Shown here: piece by piece, positions 7,317 to 15,425 of the stretch
How the letters are laid out: each line of letters opens with the position of its first letter
How positions within the stretch are numbered: the first letter of the stretch is position 1
NCBI GenBank assembly: GCA_031263565.1
Contig: JAISFR010000060.1
Coordinates: 1-40,642 of the forward strand
Direction: 5' to 3'
DNA: 40,642 nt
Origin: Candidatus Adiutrix sp.
GTDB lineage: Bacteria; Desulfobacterota; Desulfarculia; Adiutricales; Adiutricaceae
Made by a program: the position numbers and the translations under genes
The notes under the pieces: generated by a model
Databases searched by the model: none
Told to the model about the DNA's origin: nothing
Seen by the model: the letters and a program-made list of their open reading frames with translations, nothing else

Positions 7317-7772
7317 ATGAAAAAGAGCCTGATGATCTGCGCCGCCCTGCTTTTTTTTATGCCGACCCCCTCTCAGGCCCAGCCGGTGGCCGAACCAGGC
7401 GGACTTTACGCTCTCTGCACCCAAAAAAATCTGGCCGAATGCCCGGACCTGGTGGCGGCCTTCCATGAGCAGTTTCCCATCGGCCAGCCCGGTCCCTACC
7501 TGATGCTCAAAAACAGCGGCGGCGGCTATCTGGCCCCTGACGACCGCTATACGGTCGACGTCGCCTGGGAACTCCAGAGTGCCGACGGCCTTCTGCTGTC
7601 CATCAAAGATTCCAGGAAAAGCAAGGTGGAATTGAGGAAAATCGGCTCGCAGTTGGTCAATACCAAAAACGGCGACGTCTATCAACTGGTCAAGACCGAA
7701 AAGGAACTCAACCCCGAAGCCAAGCCCTTCCGCCAGACCTGGGAAAAAAGCAAGCGGGAACAGCGTAAGTGA
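7317..7772 (+). CDS. Small secreted protein of unknown function
   Basis: 151 residues with a clear signal peptide (MKKSLMICAALLFFMPTPSQA, cleavage likely after SQA). The mature part has two cysteines (about 33 and 42), a Gly-rich turn (NSGGGYLAPDDRY), several predicted beta strands and a highly charged tail (EKSKREQRK). I do not recognise a family. The ATG at 7317 has GGAG 6 nt upstream and begins the signal peptide; an earlier in-frame ATG lacks support. Its TGA overlaps the GTG start of era (GTGA), so it is translationally coupled to era. Confidence 0.75.
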   Translation: MKKSLMICAALLFFMPTPSQAQPVAEPGGLYALCTQKNLAECPDLVAAFHEQFPIGQPGPYLMLKNSGGGYLAPDDRYTVDVAWELQSADGLLLSIKDSRKSKVELRKIGSQLVNTKNGDVYQLVKTEKELNPEAKPFRQTWEKSKREQRK

Positions 7773-8674
7773 AAAAAGCAGATCAAGGGCATCGGGCCGG
7801 CCTGGTGGCCATCATGGGCGCGCCCAACGCCGGCAAATCCACCCTGCTGAACAAGATTCTGGGCGAAAAGGTGGCCATCGTCACCCCTAAGCCCCAGACC
7901 ACCCGGCACCGCATTCTGGGGGTCCACAGTGAAGACGGGGCTCAACTGGTCTTCTGGGACACCCCCGGCCTTCACGCTCCCGGCCAGGCCCTTCTTAACC
8001 GGGAGATGGTCAACCGGGCCCTGGCCGCCCTGGAGGACAGCGACCTCTGCCTCTGGGTGGTGGACGCCCTGCGCCGGGGCCGGGAGCATCAGACCTCCCT
8101 GGAACTTTTGACCCGAAACAGCCGCCGGCCCCTGATCGTGGCCCTCAACAAATGTGACGCGGTGACCGACAAGGCCGAACTCCTGCCCCTGATCAGGGAG
8201 ATCGAAGAGGCCGTCAAGCCCCGGATCATCGTGCCCGTCTCGGCCAAAAGCGGCGACGGCCTGCGAATTCTCCTGGATGAAATTATCCGTCTTCTGCCGG
8301 AGAATCCGCCCTTCTACCCGGAAGACACCCTGACCGACCAGCCCGAGAGGGTCATCGCCGCCGAAATGGTGCGGGAGGCGGTTTTCAAGCTGACCAGCCA
8401 GGAAATTCCCTACTCCACGGCCGTGACCATCGAAGAATTCAAGGCGGCGCCCGATATGGTCAGCATCTCAGCCACCATCCACGTGGAAAAAGAGAGCCAG
8501 AAAGGGGTCATCATCGGCCGGCAGGGGGCCAGGCTGAAAAAAATCGGCCAGACCGCCCGCCTCAACATTGAAAAACTGGTGGGCGGCAAGGTTTTTCTCA
8601 AATTATTCGTCCGCACCACGCGCGACTGGAGCAAGAAAAAATCGGCCCTTCTGGAATTCGGCTACGGCGATTAA
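7769..8674 (+). CDS. era: GTPase Era
   Basis: Essential GTPase that binds the 3' end of 16S rRNA and helps assemble the 30S subunit. 301 residues: G1 GAPNAGKST (17-25), G2 region PQTTRHRI, G3 DTPGLH, G4 NKCD, G5 VSAKSG. The KH RNA-binding domain at the C-terminus contains VIIGRQGARLKKIG. It starts with GTG inside the stop of the upstream secreted-protein gene. Typical length and motif order; no anomalies. Confidence 0.96.
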   Translation: MKKADQGHRAGLVAIMGAPNAGKSTLLNKILGEKVAIVTPKPQTTRHRILGVHSEDGAQLVFWDTPGLHAPGQALLNREMVNRALAALEDSDLCLWVVDALRRGREHQTSLELLTRNSRRPLIVALNKCDAVTDKAELLPLIREIEEAVKPRIIVPVSAKSGDGLRILLDEIIRLLPENPPFYPEDTLTDQPERVIAAEMVREAVFKLTSQEIPYSTAVTIEEFKAAPDMVSISATIHVEKESQKGVIIGRQGARLKKIGQTARLNIEKLVGGKVFLKLFVRTTRDWSKKKSALLEFGYGD

Positions 8675-8679
8675 GGTCT

Positions 8680-8715
8680 GATCACAAAAAAATAACGATA
8701 TTTATTTTTGCGATC
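8680..8715. repeat. AT-rich imperfect inverted repeat between era and murU
   Basis: GATC..CAAAAA..TAA (from 8680) mirrors TTTATTTTTG.GATC (to 8715) around a short centre near 8696-8700. It is an abrupt A/T-rich patch in GC-rich DNA. It could be a weak terminator for era, a pause site or part of a promoter for murU. Confidence 0.4.
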
Positions 8716-8745
8716 GGCATATTACTTTTAAGGTTGTCGGGAATA

Positions 8746-9684
8746 ATGATAAAAACCGCGATGATTATGGGGGCCGGCGCCGGGCGGAGGCTCAGGCCCC
8801 TGTCCCTGGTCAGGCCCAAGCCACTGTTTCAGGTGCTGAATAAAACCATGCTGGAATGGTGGGCCGAGTTCCTCAGTTCGGCCGGAATTCGGAAGGTGGT
8901 CATCAATGTCCACTACCAGTCGGAACTGATGCTGGAGCGCATCGAGCGTCTCTCGGCCAGCTTTGAAGGCCGCCTGACGATTCTGGCCTCGCCGGAGGAT
9001 GAAATTCTGGGCACCGGCGGGGGGTTGAAAAAAGCCGCCCCGCTTCTGGGCAAAAACGACTTCATGGTGGTCAACGCCGACATCTTCACTGATTTTGAAC
9101 TGGTCAGGCTGGCCCTGAAACATCTGGCCAACCCCGGCCGCCTGGCCACTCTCGGTCTCCTGGAAAACGCCCACCGGGCCAATGTCTCGGTGGGCGAGGG
9201 CGGGCGCCTCCTGGGCTTCCGCAGTGAAGAGGCCCTGCCGGGCGAGCTGTCCCGCCAGACCTACTGCGGGGTCATGGCCATGTCGCCGGACATCTTTGAA
9301 TTGATCCCCGACGGCCACAGCGACATTGTCGACGTCTTCAACCGGGTTCTGGCCGAGGGGCGGGATATTTTCGGCTGGGCCTATGATCCGGCCATCTGGC
9401 GGGACATGGGCACCCCGGAAGACTATTGGGATCTCAACCGCCGTCTGGCCGCCGGCCGCACCATCACCCACTCCACAGCCAAAGTGGAGGGGCGGCTGGC
9501 CGGCTGGAACGTCCTGGGGGCCGAGTCCCGGGTGGATAAGGGGGCTTCGGTGGAAAACAGCGTCATCTGGCCTTTTGCCGTGGTTTCCTCAGGCGCGGTG
9601 GTCAAGAACGCGGTGGTCTCCGGGCTGCTGCCGCCGGGCCGGGTCATCGAAGGCGGCGTTTTCTGTGACACGCCCGGCCGCTGA
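8746..9684 (+). CDS. murU: MurU-like MurNAc-1-phosphate uridylyltransferase
   Basis: A 312-residue NTP-transferase-family protein. The nucleotide-binding start is MGAGAGRRLRPLSLVRPKPL, and GTGGGLKKAAPLLG, VVNADIF, AYDPAIWRDMGTPEDY follow in the expected order. The C-terminal tail (about 240-312) has a short hexapeptide-like stretch (SVIWPFAVVSSGAVVKNAVV). Directly followed by an AmgK-like kinase, the pairing known in Pseudomonas where AmgK phosphorylates MurNAc and MurU makes UDP-MurNAc, bypassing the fosfomycin-sensitive route. A mannose-1-phosphate guanylyltransferase-like role is the main alternative. ATG 8746 is chosen; TTG 8734 is possible. Confidence 0.75.
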   Translation: MIKTAMIMGAGAGRRLRPLSLVRPKPLFQVLNKTMLEWWAEFLSSAGIRKVVINVHYQSELMLERIERLSASFEGRLTILASPEDEILGTGGGLKKAAPLLGKNDFMVVNADIFTDFELVRLALKHLANPGRLATLGLLENAHRANVSVGEGGRLLGFRSEEALPGELSRQTYCGVMAMSPDIFELIPDGHSDIVDVFNRVLAEGRDIFGWAYDPAIWRDMGTPEDYWDLNRRLAAGRTITHSTAKVEGRLAGWNVLGAESRVDKGASVENSVIWPFAVVSSGAVVKNAVVSGLLPPGRVIEGGVFCDTPGR

Positions 9685-10654
9685 TCCGCTCCCGCCGGGA
9701 GCCTTGAGCTGGGCCGGCGCCCGTCTGGGCCGGCGCGTGGAACTTGAAATCCTGCCGGGCGACGGCGGCCTGCGTCAGTATTTCCGGCTGCCGGGCGACG
9801 GCCTTCTGCTTCTGGCCGGGGGCGACCCGGCCGAGAACCTGGCCTGGCTGCGCATCGGACGGCACCTGTGGTTCAAAGGTCTGGCCCTGCCCCGAATTTA
9901 TGATTACGACCCGGGCCGGGGCTTTTTTCTGCTGGAGGATCTGGGCGACGAGCGACTGGCCGACCCCCCGGATCACAGCGCCGATTATTTTCAGGCCGTT
10001 GAAGTCCTGGCTGGGCTGCATCGCCGGGGCCTGGCGGATTTCAACCCGGCCTGGTGCTTCCAGACCCGGGCCTATAACGCGGCCATGGCCGAAAAGCAGG
10101 AAATCGGCTATTTCCTCAATTCCCTGCTCGGCCGTTATCTGGGCTGGAGAAAGCGCCCCCGGGGCCTGGCGGCCGAGATCAAAGCCTTCAGCCGGCAGGC
10201 CGCCGCCGGGACCCGGGACCGGGTGCTGATGCACCGCGACTATCAGGGCCGCAACCTGATGCTGAACAAGGGCCGGGTCTGTTTCATCGACTGGCAGGGG
10301 GCCCGCCCGGGCCCGGCGGCTTACGACCTGTCCAGCCTTCTGGAAGAAACGCCTTATCTGCCCCTGGCCCCGAAGCTTAAGGAAGAACTGGTCGAGGCCT
10401 ATCTGAAAGCCCGGGGGCCGGGGGCCTGGCGCCGGAATTTCCGGAAGGAATTGCGCGTCACCGGAGCGGCCCGGATGATGCAGGCCCTGGGCGCTTATGC
10501 TAAACTGACTCTGGCCGGCAAGAACAAATTCGCGGCCTATATTCCGCCGCTCCTGGCCCGGTTGCGGGAACGCTTTGAGGAGCGGCCCCTGCGGCCCTTC
10601 CCCGCTTTGAAAGCCGTAATCGTTGAAGCCGAAGATTTACTGAAAGAGAAATAA
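9665..10654 (+). CDS. amgK: AmgK-like anomeric MurNAc/GlcNAc kinase
   Basis: Aminoglycoside-phosphotransferase-fold kinase, about 329 residues. Visible motifs: the N-lobe LPGDGGLRQYFRL, the hinge FFLLEDLGDERL, the catalytic loop VLMHRDYQGRNLML and the metal-binding CFIDWQGARPGPAAYDLSSL. In the AmgK family it phosphorylates the anomeric position of MurNAc, feeding MurU. The start is unclear: GTG 9665 overlaps murU by 20 bp and has GAAGG 11 nt upstream, while TTG 9704 is a second choice. No ATG exists in the relevant stretch. The stop is 6 bp before der. Homoserine-kinase-like or other APH roles are less likely given the murU neighbour. Confidence 0.75.
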   Translation: MTRPAADPLPPGALSWAGARLGRRVELEILPGDGGLRQYFRLPGDGLLLLAGGDPAENLAWLRIGRHLWFKGLALPRIYDYDPGRGFFLLEDLGDERLADPPDHSADYFQAVEVLAGLHRRGLADFNPAWCFQTRAYNAAMAEKQEIGYFLNSLLGRYLGWRKRPRGLAAEIKAFSRQAAAGTRDRVLMHRDYQGRNLMLNKGRVCFIDWQGARPGPAAYDLSSLLEETPYLPLAPKLKEELVEAYLKARGPGAWRRNFRKELRVTGAARMMQALGAYAKLTLAGKNKFAAYIPPLLARLRERFEERPLRPFPALKAVIVEAEDLLKEK

Positions 10655-10660
10655 ATATCA

Positions 10661-12007
10661 ATGTGCGCGCTCGTGGCCCTGGTGGGCCGGCCCAATGTGG
10701 GCAAATCAACCCTGTTCAACCGCCTGGCCGGTAAATCCCTGGCCCTGGTGGACGACCGCCCGGGCGTAACCCGGGACCGGCATTACAGCCCCGTCAACCT
10801 CGACGGGCGCCAGGGCACCATCATCGACACCGGGGGCTTTGACCCCACCGACCTCGACCCCCTGGTCAGCCAGATCAAGGCCCAGGCCCTGGCCGCTCTG
10901 GAGGAGGCCGACCTGACCGTGCTGGTGGTCGACGGCCCCAGCGGCCCGACCCCGCACGATATTGAGCTGGCCGGCCTCATCCGCCGCTCCGGCCGGCCCT
11001 ATCTGGTGGCCGTCAACAAGATCGACAGCTTTGAAAAAGAAGGCCATCTGACCGAGTTCCACGAAATGGGGCTGGACGGACTCTGGCCGGTTTCGGCGGC
11101 CCACGGCTATGGCCTGCGCGATTTCAGGGAGGCCCTGGCCGGCTTTCTGCCCCTGAAGCCGGAAGAAGTCGAAGATGCAGAGGCCCCGCCCAAGGTGGCG
11201 GTCATCGGCCGGCCCAACGCCGGCAAGAGTTCCCTAATAAACCGCCTTCTGGGGGAGGAGCGCCTGGTGGTGGATCACCGCCCGGGCACCACCCGGGACG
11301 CCCTGGACGTCTCCCTGGAAAGGAACGGCCGCCGCTATGTCTTTGTGGACACCGCCGGGGTGCGGCGCCAGGGCAAAGTGGACGAGAAGCTGGAAAAACT
11401 TTCGGTCATGCGAGCCCTGAAAAGCCTGGATCGGGCCGACCTGGCCATTTTGCTGGTCGATGCCCTGGAAGGCTTCTCCGAGCAGGACGCCCACATCGCC
11501 GGCTACGCCCACGAGCGGGGCCGTCCGGTGATCATCATGGCCAACAAGTGGGACGCGGTCAAAGCCAAGGGCGAAACCCGCAAAGAACTGCAGCGGGCCC
11601 TGGACCTGAAGATGGCTTTTTTGGAGAAAGCCCCGGTGCTCACCGCCTCGGCCCGGACCGGCCTGGGGCTGGACCGGCTGTTCGGCTTCATCGACCGCAT
11701 CATGACCCAATATCGTTTCCGGGCCTCCACCGCCGTGGTCAACCGGGTCATTGAAACGGCGGTGGCCGCCCACACCCCGCCTTACGCCGGCAAAGGCCGC
11801 CTGAAATTCTACTATGCCGCCCAGGTGGGCAGCCAGCCGCCCACCTTTGTGCTTTTCACCAATAAGCCGGCTTCGGTCCACTTTTCTTACCAGCGTTTTC
11901 TGGTCAACCGCCTCAAGGAGGCTCTCGGTCTGGACCTGGCCCCGGTCCGCCTCATTCTGCGGGCCAGAAGCGGCCGGCATGAAGAAAAAAAGAAAGGCCG
12001 CCCATGA
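10661..12007 (+). CDS. der: GTPase Der (EngA)
   Basis: Tandem-GTPase ribosome assembly factor for the 50S subunit, 448 residues, normal length. First G domain: GRPNVGKST, DTGGFD, NKID. Second: GRPNAGKSS, DTAGVRR, NKWD. The C-terminal KH-like domain follows (GKGRLKFYYAAQVGSQPP, FVLFTNKP). The ATG at 10661 lies 6 bp after amgK; the end overlaps the next start (ATGA). Location among era, rnc and cell-wall genes is compatible with a housekeeping operon. Confidence 0.97.
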   Translation: MCALVALVGRPNVGKSTLFNRLAGKSLALVDDRPGVTRDRHYSPVNLDGRQGTIIDTGGFDPTDLDPLVSQIKAQALAALEEADLTVLVVDGPSGPTPHDIELAGLIRRSGRPYLVAVNKIDSFEKEGHLTEFHEMGLDGLWPVSAAHGYGLRDFREALAGFLPLKPEEVEDAEAPPKVAVIGRPNAGKSSLINRLLGEERLVVDHRPGTTRDALDVSLERNGRRYVFVDTAGVRRQGKVDEKLEKLSVMRALKSLDRADLAILLVDALEGFSEQDAHIAGYAHERGRPVIIMANKWDAVKAKGETRKELQRALDLKMAFLEKAPVLTASARTGLGLDRLFGFIDRIMTQYRFRASTAVVNRVIETAVAAHTPPYAGKGRLKFYYAAQVGSQPPTFVLFTNKPASVHFSYQRFLVNRLKEALGLDLAPVRLILRARSGRHEEKKKGRP

Positions 12008-13155
12008 GCGTTCGACAAGTTACGGCTCTGCCGATTTTGATATTCCTGATGCTTCTGGCGCCCGGGGCCTCGTCGGCCGGGGAGGCCGGGCTTTTCGTCC
12101 TGACCGTGCCCCTCAGCGGCCCTCTGGAGCCCCTGGGCCGCAACGCGGCCCAGGGGGCCGAACTGGCGCTGAAAACCTGGGGCGGCGGTTACGAACTGAA
12201 AGTGGAAGATGAAAACGGAGAGCCCGACCCTTACCTGGACCCGGCCCCGGTTTCCGTGGCCCTGGGTTACTTTACGGAGAGCCGTTTCAGCGAAGACGCG
12301 CCCCGTTACCTTTATCTGAAGAAGCCCGTGATGCTGCCCTTTCTGACCAACCCAGAGGCGGCCGGCCGGGGCCCGAACAGCTTTTTTCGCCTGATGCCCA
12401 GCTCCACCGAACAGGGCCGCTATCTGGCTCTGGAAGTTCTGGAAATGAAGAAGCGGCCGCAGCGTATTCTGATCGTTCAGGGGGTCGGGCCCCGGCAGGC
12501 CGAACTGGTCGGGGCCTTCAGCGAGACCCTGGCCGCCCCGCCTCAGCCGCCTCCGCCTCCGCCTCCGCCCCCGGGCCAACGCCCGCCCCGGTCCCCGGCC
12601 CCCATCAAACCCTTGGACTCCAAAGCTCTGGTGTTGATCAAAGACCTGGAACAGGCCATGCGGCCCGACGATATTCCAGAGCTGGCCAAAAACACGCCGG
12701 ACCTGATTCTCCTGGCCCTGGATCTGCCGGAAGCCCTCAGTCTGGCCCCGGTGCTGGCCGAATCACGCTTTAAAAAATCCCCGCTCTGGGGCGGCATCGT
12801 CCTGGGCTTCCGGGAGACAGGGGCGGCTTACGCCTCGCTGAGCCTGGATCTCTCGCTCTGCCTGCCGGTGGTCAACCTGGCCGACACCCGCAATCGGGCC
12901 CTTCAGGATTTTAAGCGCAAATACATCACCGACTATCAGGCCCACCCCACCTGGATAGCCGCCCTGGCCTATGACAGCCTGAATCTGGCCATCAAGGCCG
13001 TGGCCAGTTCCGATTCCCCGGAAAGTCTTTTGGCCTTTTTATCCTCCCAGCCCCACCACTCCCTGGCCGCCTACGACTTGGCCGCCGGGGGCGGCGGCAC
13101 CCCGCCTATGGGCCTGATGCCGGTCCGGGCGGAAACCTTAGGTTTTTTACCTTAG
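12004..13155 (+). CDS. Periplasmic binding protein type 1-like (LivK/LpoA-like)
   Basis: 383 residues with a signal peptide (hydrophobic core PILIFLMLLAPG, cleavage near SSA-GEA). The mature part opens with VLTVPLSGPLEPLGRNAAQGAELAL, the usual start of type-1 periplasmic binding folds as in LivK and in LpoA-type penicillin-binding-protein activators. Residues about 179-200 are an almost uninterrupted proline run, an insertion between the two lobes. No ABC permease or ATPase is adjacent, so transport is unlikely. Its position among peptidoglycan genes favours an LpoA-like envelope role, but this is inference. Start overlaps der by 4 bp; no lipobox cysteine is visible. Confidence 0.65.
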   Translation: MSVRQVTALPILIFLMLLAPGASSAGEAGLFVLTVPLSGPLEPLGRNAAQGAELALKTWGGGYELKVEDENGEPDPYLDPAPVSVALGYFTESRFSEDAPRYLYLKKPVMLPFLTNPEAAGRGPNSFFRLMPSSTEQGRYLALEVLEMKKRPQRILIVQGVGPRQAELVGAFSETLAAPPQPPPPPPPPPGQRPPRSPAPIKPLDSKALVLIKDLEQAMRPDDIPELAKNTPDLILLALDLPEALSLAPVLAESRFKKSPLWGGIVLGFRETGAAYASLSLDLSLCLPVVNLADTRNRALQDFKRKYITDYQAHPTWIAALAYDSLNLAIKAVASSDSPESLLAFLSSQPHHSLAAYDLAAGGGGTPPMGLMPVRAETLGFLP

Positions 13156-13183
13156 GAGACCATAGCTTCCAAAGGAGTCAGCC

Positions 13184-14215
13184 ATGGATAGCCCCAGACC
13201 GGCAGTATTGGTCCTGGCCGCCGGGCGCGGCGCCCGTATGAAATCTGGAAAAGCCAAGGTGCTGCACCGGCTCCTGGGCCGCCCCCTGGTGGAGCATGTC
13301 CTGAACGCCGCGCTCTATCTCAAGCCGGAAAAGCTGGTGCTGGTGACCGGCTTTCAAGCCGAAGAGGTGGAGGCCGACGTCAGCGCCTTTCTTCAGGATC
13401 TGCGGGAGAAAAGAGGGCCAGAGGCGGTGCCCGAACCCCTCTTCGCCCGCCAGACCGAACAGTTGGGTACCGGCCACGCCGTGGCCATGGCCCGGGACCA
13501 CCTGCGGGGTTTCCGCGGGCCCCTCTTTATCGCCTATGGGGACATGCCGCTGGTCTCCCCCAACACTCTCGACGGTTTTCTGAAAGCCCACCAGGCTTTG
13601 CGGGCCGATCTGTCGGCCCTGACCGTGCGTCTGGACGACCCGGCCGCCTACGGCCGGATCATCCGCGACGAGCAGGGCTGGCTCAAACGCATCGTGGAAT
13701 ACCGCGACGCCGACGAAGCCGAGCGCCTGGTGCGGGAAATCAATTCCGGTCTTTATTGGGTCGATGCGGCCCGGCTCTATGAAGCCGTCGAGCGCCTGAG
13801 GCCCGACAACGATCAGGACGAATACTACCTGACCGACGTGGTGGCCGATTTCCGGGCCCGGGGCCTGAGCGCGGCGGCCGTCGAGATTCCCGAAAGCCTG
13901 GCCCATGAGGTGCGCGGCATCAACGACCGTTACGAACTGGCCGAAGCCCAGGCCATTCTCAGAGACCGCCTCAACGCGGCCTGGATGCGAGCCGGGGTGA
14001 CCCTGATGGACCCCCTCTCGACCCTGATCGAAGCCTCGGTGCGCCTGTCGCCGGACGTCACCCTCTGGCCGGGCGTCATCCTGACCGGCCGCTGCCAGAT
14101 CGGCCCGGGCGCGGAAATCGGCCCCTTCTGCCACCTCAACAACTGCACGGTGGCCGCCGGCGCCAAAATCAAAGGCCAGCAGATTCTCAGCGACCAGGCC
14201 TTGGGGGCTGATTGA
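13184..14215 (+). CDS. glmU: Short GlmU: UDP-GlcNAc pyrophosphorylase without acetyltransferase end
   Basis: The N-terminal uridylyltransferase domain is complete: LAAGRGARMKSGKAKVLHRL, QLGTGHAVAMA, YGDMPLVSP, AYGRII, EINSGLYWVD and DQDEYYLTDVV. The linker helix (GINDRYELAEAQAILRDRLN) is present, and about three left-handed beta-helix turns follow (VTLWPGVILTGRCQIGPGAEIGPF). The protein then stops at 343 residues, whereas GlmU is usually about 455. The missing part would hold the acetyl-CoA site and catalytic histidine, so it should make UDP-GlcNAc from GlcNAc-1-P but not acetylate glucosamine-1-P. The DNA after the stop does not encode the lost part in any frame I can see. Strong AAGGAG before the ATG. 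Confidence 0.85.
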   Translation: MDSPRPAVLVLAAGRGARMKSGKAKVLHRLLGRPLVEHVLNAALYLKPEKLVLVTGFQAEEVEADVSAFLQDLREKRGPEAVPEPLFARQTEQLGTGHAVAMARDHLRGFRGPLFIAYGDMPLVSPNTLDGFLKAHQALRADLSALTVRLDDPAAYGRIIRDEQGWLKRIVEYRDADEAERLVREINSGLYWVDAARLYEAVERLRPDNDQDEYYLTDVVADFRARGLSAAAVEIPESLAHEVRGINDRYELAEAQAILRDRLNAAWMRAGVTLMDPLSTLIEASVRLSPDVTLWPGVILTGRCQIGPGAEIGPFCHLNNCTVAAGAKIKGQQILSDQALGAD

Positions 14216-14318
14216 AAATTTGACCTCAGCCGCCAATACCTTATGCGGTCAATAATTTATAAGGAAAGATCAGCGGCTGAAGCAACGCCGGCCGCCTCTT
14301 ATACGGGGGACCGCTGTT

Positions 14319-15248
14319 TCAGAAAAAACCGGCCGGTTCGCTAAAATGCGACCTCAGACGGCGCTCGGCAAGGATGTCTCCGGGGCCGAGGAAACCGCAG
14401 AGGAGCGGCGAGGCCGGATCATGGGCGGCGTGCCTTTTTTCAGCCGCGGCGGCCGAGTAATTGGCGTAACAGTATTGGCAAGCATGGGGGCAGGTGCCGT
14501 AGGTCCCCAGGTCAATGCTGGGCGCGCAACCGCATTCCAGCCTCTGGCCAGGGTCTTTTTTCAGATTCAGCGGCCGCCCGGTCAGGCGGCTGATCCGCTC
14601 CGGGTCAATGCAGCGCGAGGGCTCCAAGCCGGCCCGGCGAAGAGCCGGATCCCCGCAGGACCTGAGCCGCAATCCGGTCTCGGCCCCGATTTTCAGAAAT
14701 TCTCCGGCCAGGCCGGCCTTGCTCTCCGGGTCAGGCTCATAAATCCCCAAGGCGGCCAGACGCTTTTTAATTTTGGGGTAAAATTGCAGAAAACTCAGCT
14801 TGCATTCATCAGTGCAGCCTTTCAAGGCCTCGGCCAGCCGCCCGAAAGAGTCCGTCTGCCAGGCCGGGCTGTAGCGGGGGCTCAAGACCACCGGGTCGTA
14901 ACGCCAGAGCAGGCGTTCCGGCCCAAGCCGCCCGGCCAGGCGCCGGAAAGTATCGACCAGCGCCGGCTTGTCCGGCAGCCCGCCTTCCAGGTCCCGGCCG
15001 TAGGCATTGACGGTGAACTGGACATAAAATTGGTAACCGCCCAGGGCCTCCAGCTGTTCCAGCATGGGGCCCGGGTTTTTGCTCCAGAACACGATGAAAT
15101 CCAGGACCTCAGGCCGCAAATCAATCCGGCTGACCCGGCGGGGGTTCATGGGGTTGCGGGTCAGGGCATAGCCGGCCCTCAGGCGGCCCAGAAACCACCG
15201 GAAATAAAAAGCGGGAATATCAGTCCGGCGGCTGACGCTGAGTATCAT
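14319..15248 (-). CDS. DUF1848 family protein (radical-SAM-like cysteine motif)
   Basis: 309 residues. It begins MILSVSRRTDIPAFYFRWFL and includes FIVFWSKNPGPML and RYDPVVLSPRYS, all typical of DUF1848. The C-terminal cluster CGCAPSIDLGTYGTCPHACQ with following YCYAN provides closely spaced cysteines that look like an Fe-S site; some members are described as radical-SAM related, but the function is unknown. It converges with glmU; the 103 bp between them hold only short inverted repeats (for example TTGACC near 14219 and GGTCAA near 14248). Confidence 0.85.
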   Translation of the reverse strand: MILSVSRRTDIPAFYFRWFLGRLRAGYALTRNPMNPRRVSRIDLRPEVLDFIVFWSKNPGPMLEQLEALGGYQFYVQFTVNAYGRDLEGGLPDKPALVDTFRRLAGRLGPERLLWRYDPVVLSPRYSPAWQTDSFGRLAEALKGCTDECKLSFLQFYPKIKKRLAALGIYEPDPESKAGLAGEFLKIGAETGLRLRSCGDPALRRAGLEPSRCIDPERISRLTGRPLNLKKDPGQRLECGCAPSIDLGTYGTCPHACQYCYANYSAAAAEKRHAAHDPASPLLCGFLGPGDILAERRLRSHFSEPAGFF

Positions 15249-15337
15249 ATTCCATCACCCGGCCCGAGGGCCGTAATCCCGGTTGGAACAGCCAGGGCCC
15301 AGCAGGGCCTCAGGGAACATTATAGCCCATAAAGCTC

Positions 15338-15366
15338 TTCATTTTCTGAAAATTTAAAGGTACAAT
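15338..15366 (+). promoter_or_regulatory. Candidate promoter of the pilus-like operon
   Basis: TTCATT (15338-15343), 17-bp spacer, TACAAT (15361-15366), 60 bp before the start at 15426. The -10 is good, the -35 weak. Confidence 0.4.
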
Positions 15367-15425
15367 GAAGCCTGGCCCGGATGATCCGATTCGACGGCCA
15401 AAAAACCCGGAAGACGGAAAGAGCG

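Noticed and set aside
9326-9664. Extended N-terminus for the AmgK-like kinase
   Set aside because: This stretch is the murU gene in another frame; kinase similarity begins only after about 9700.
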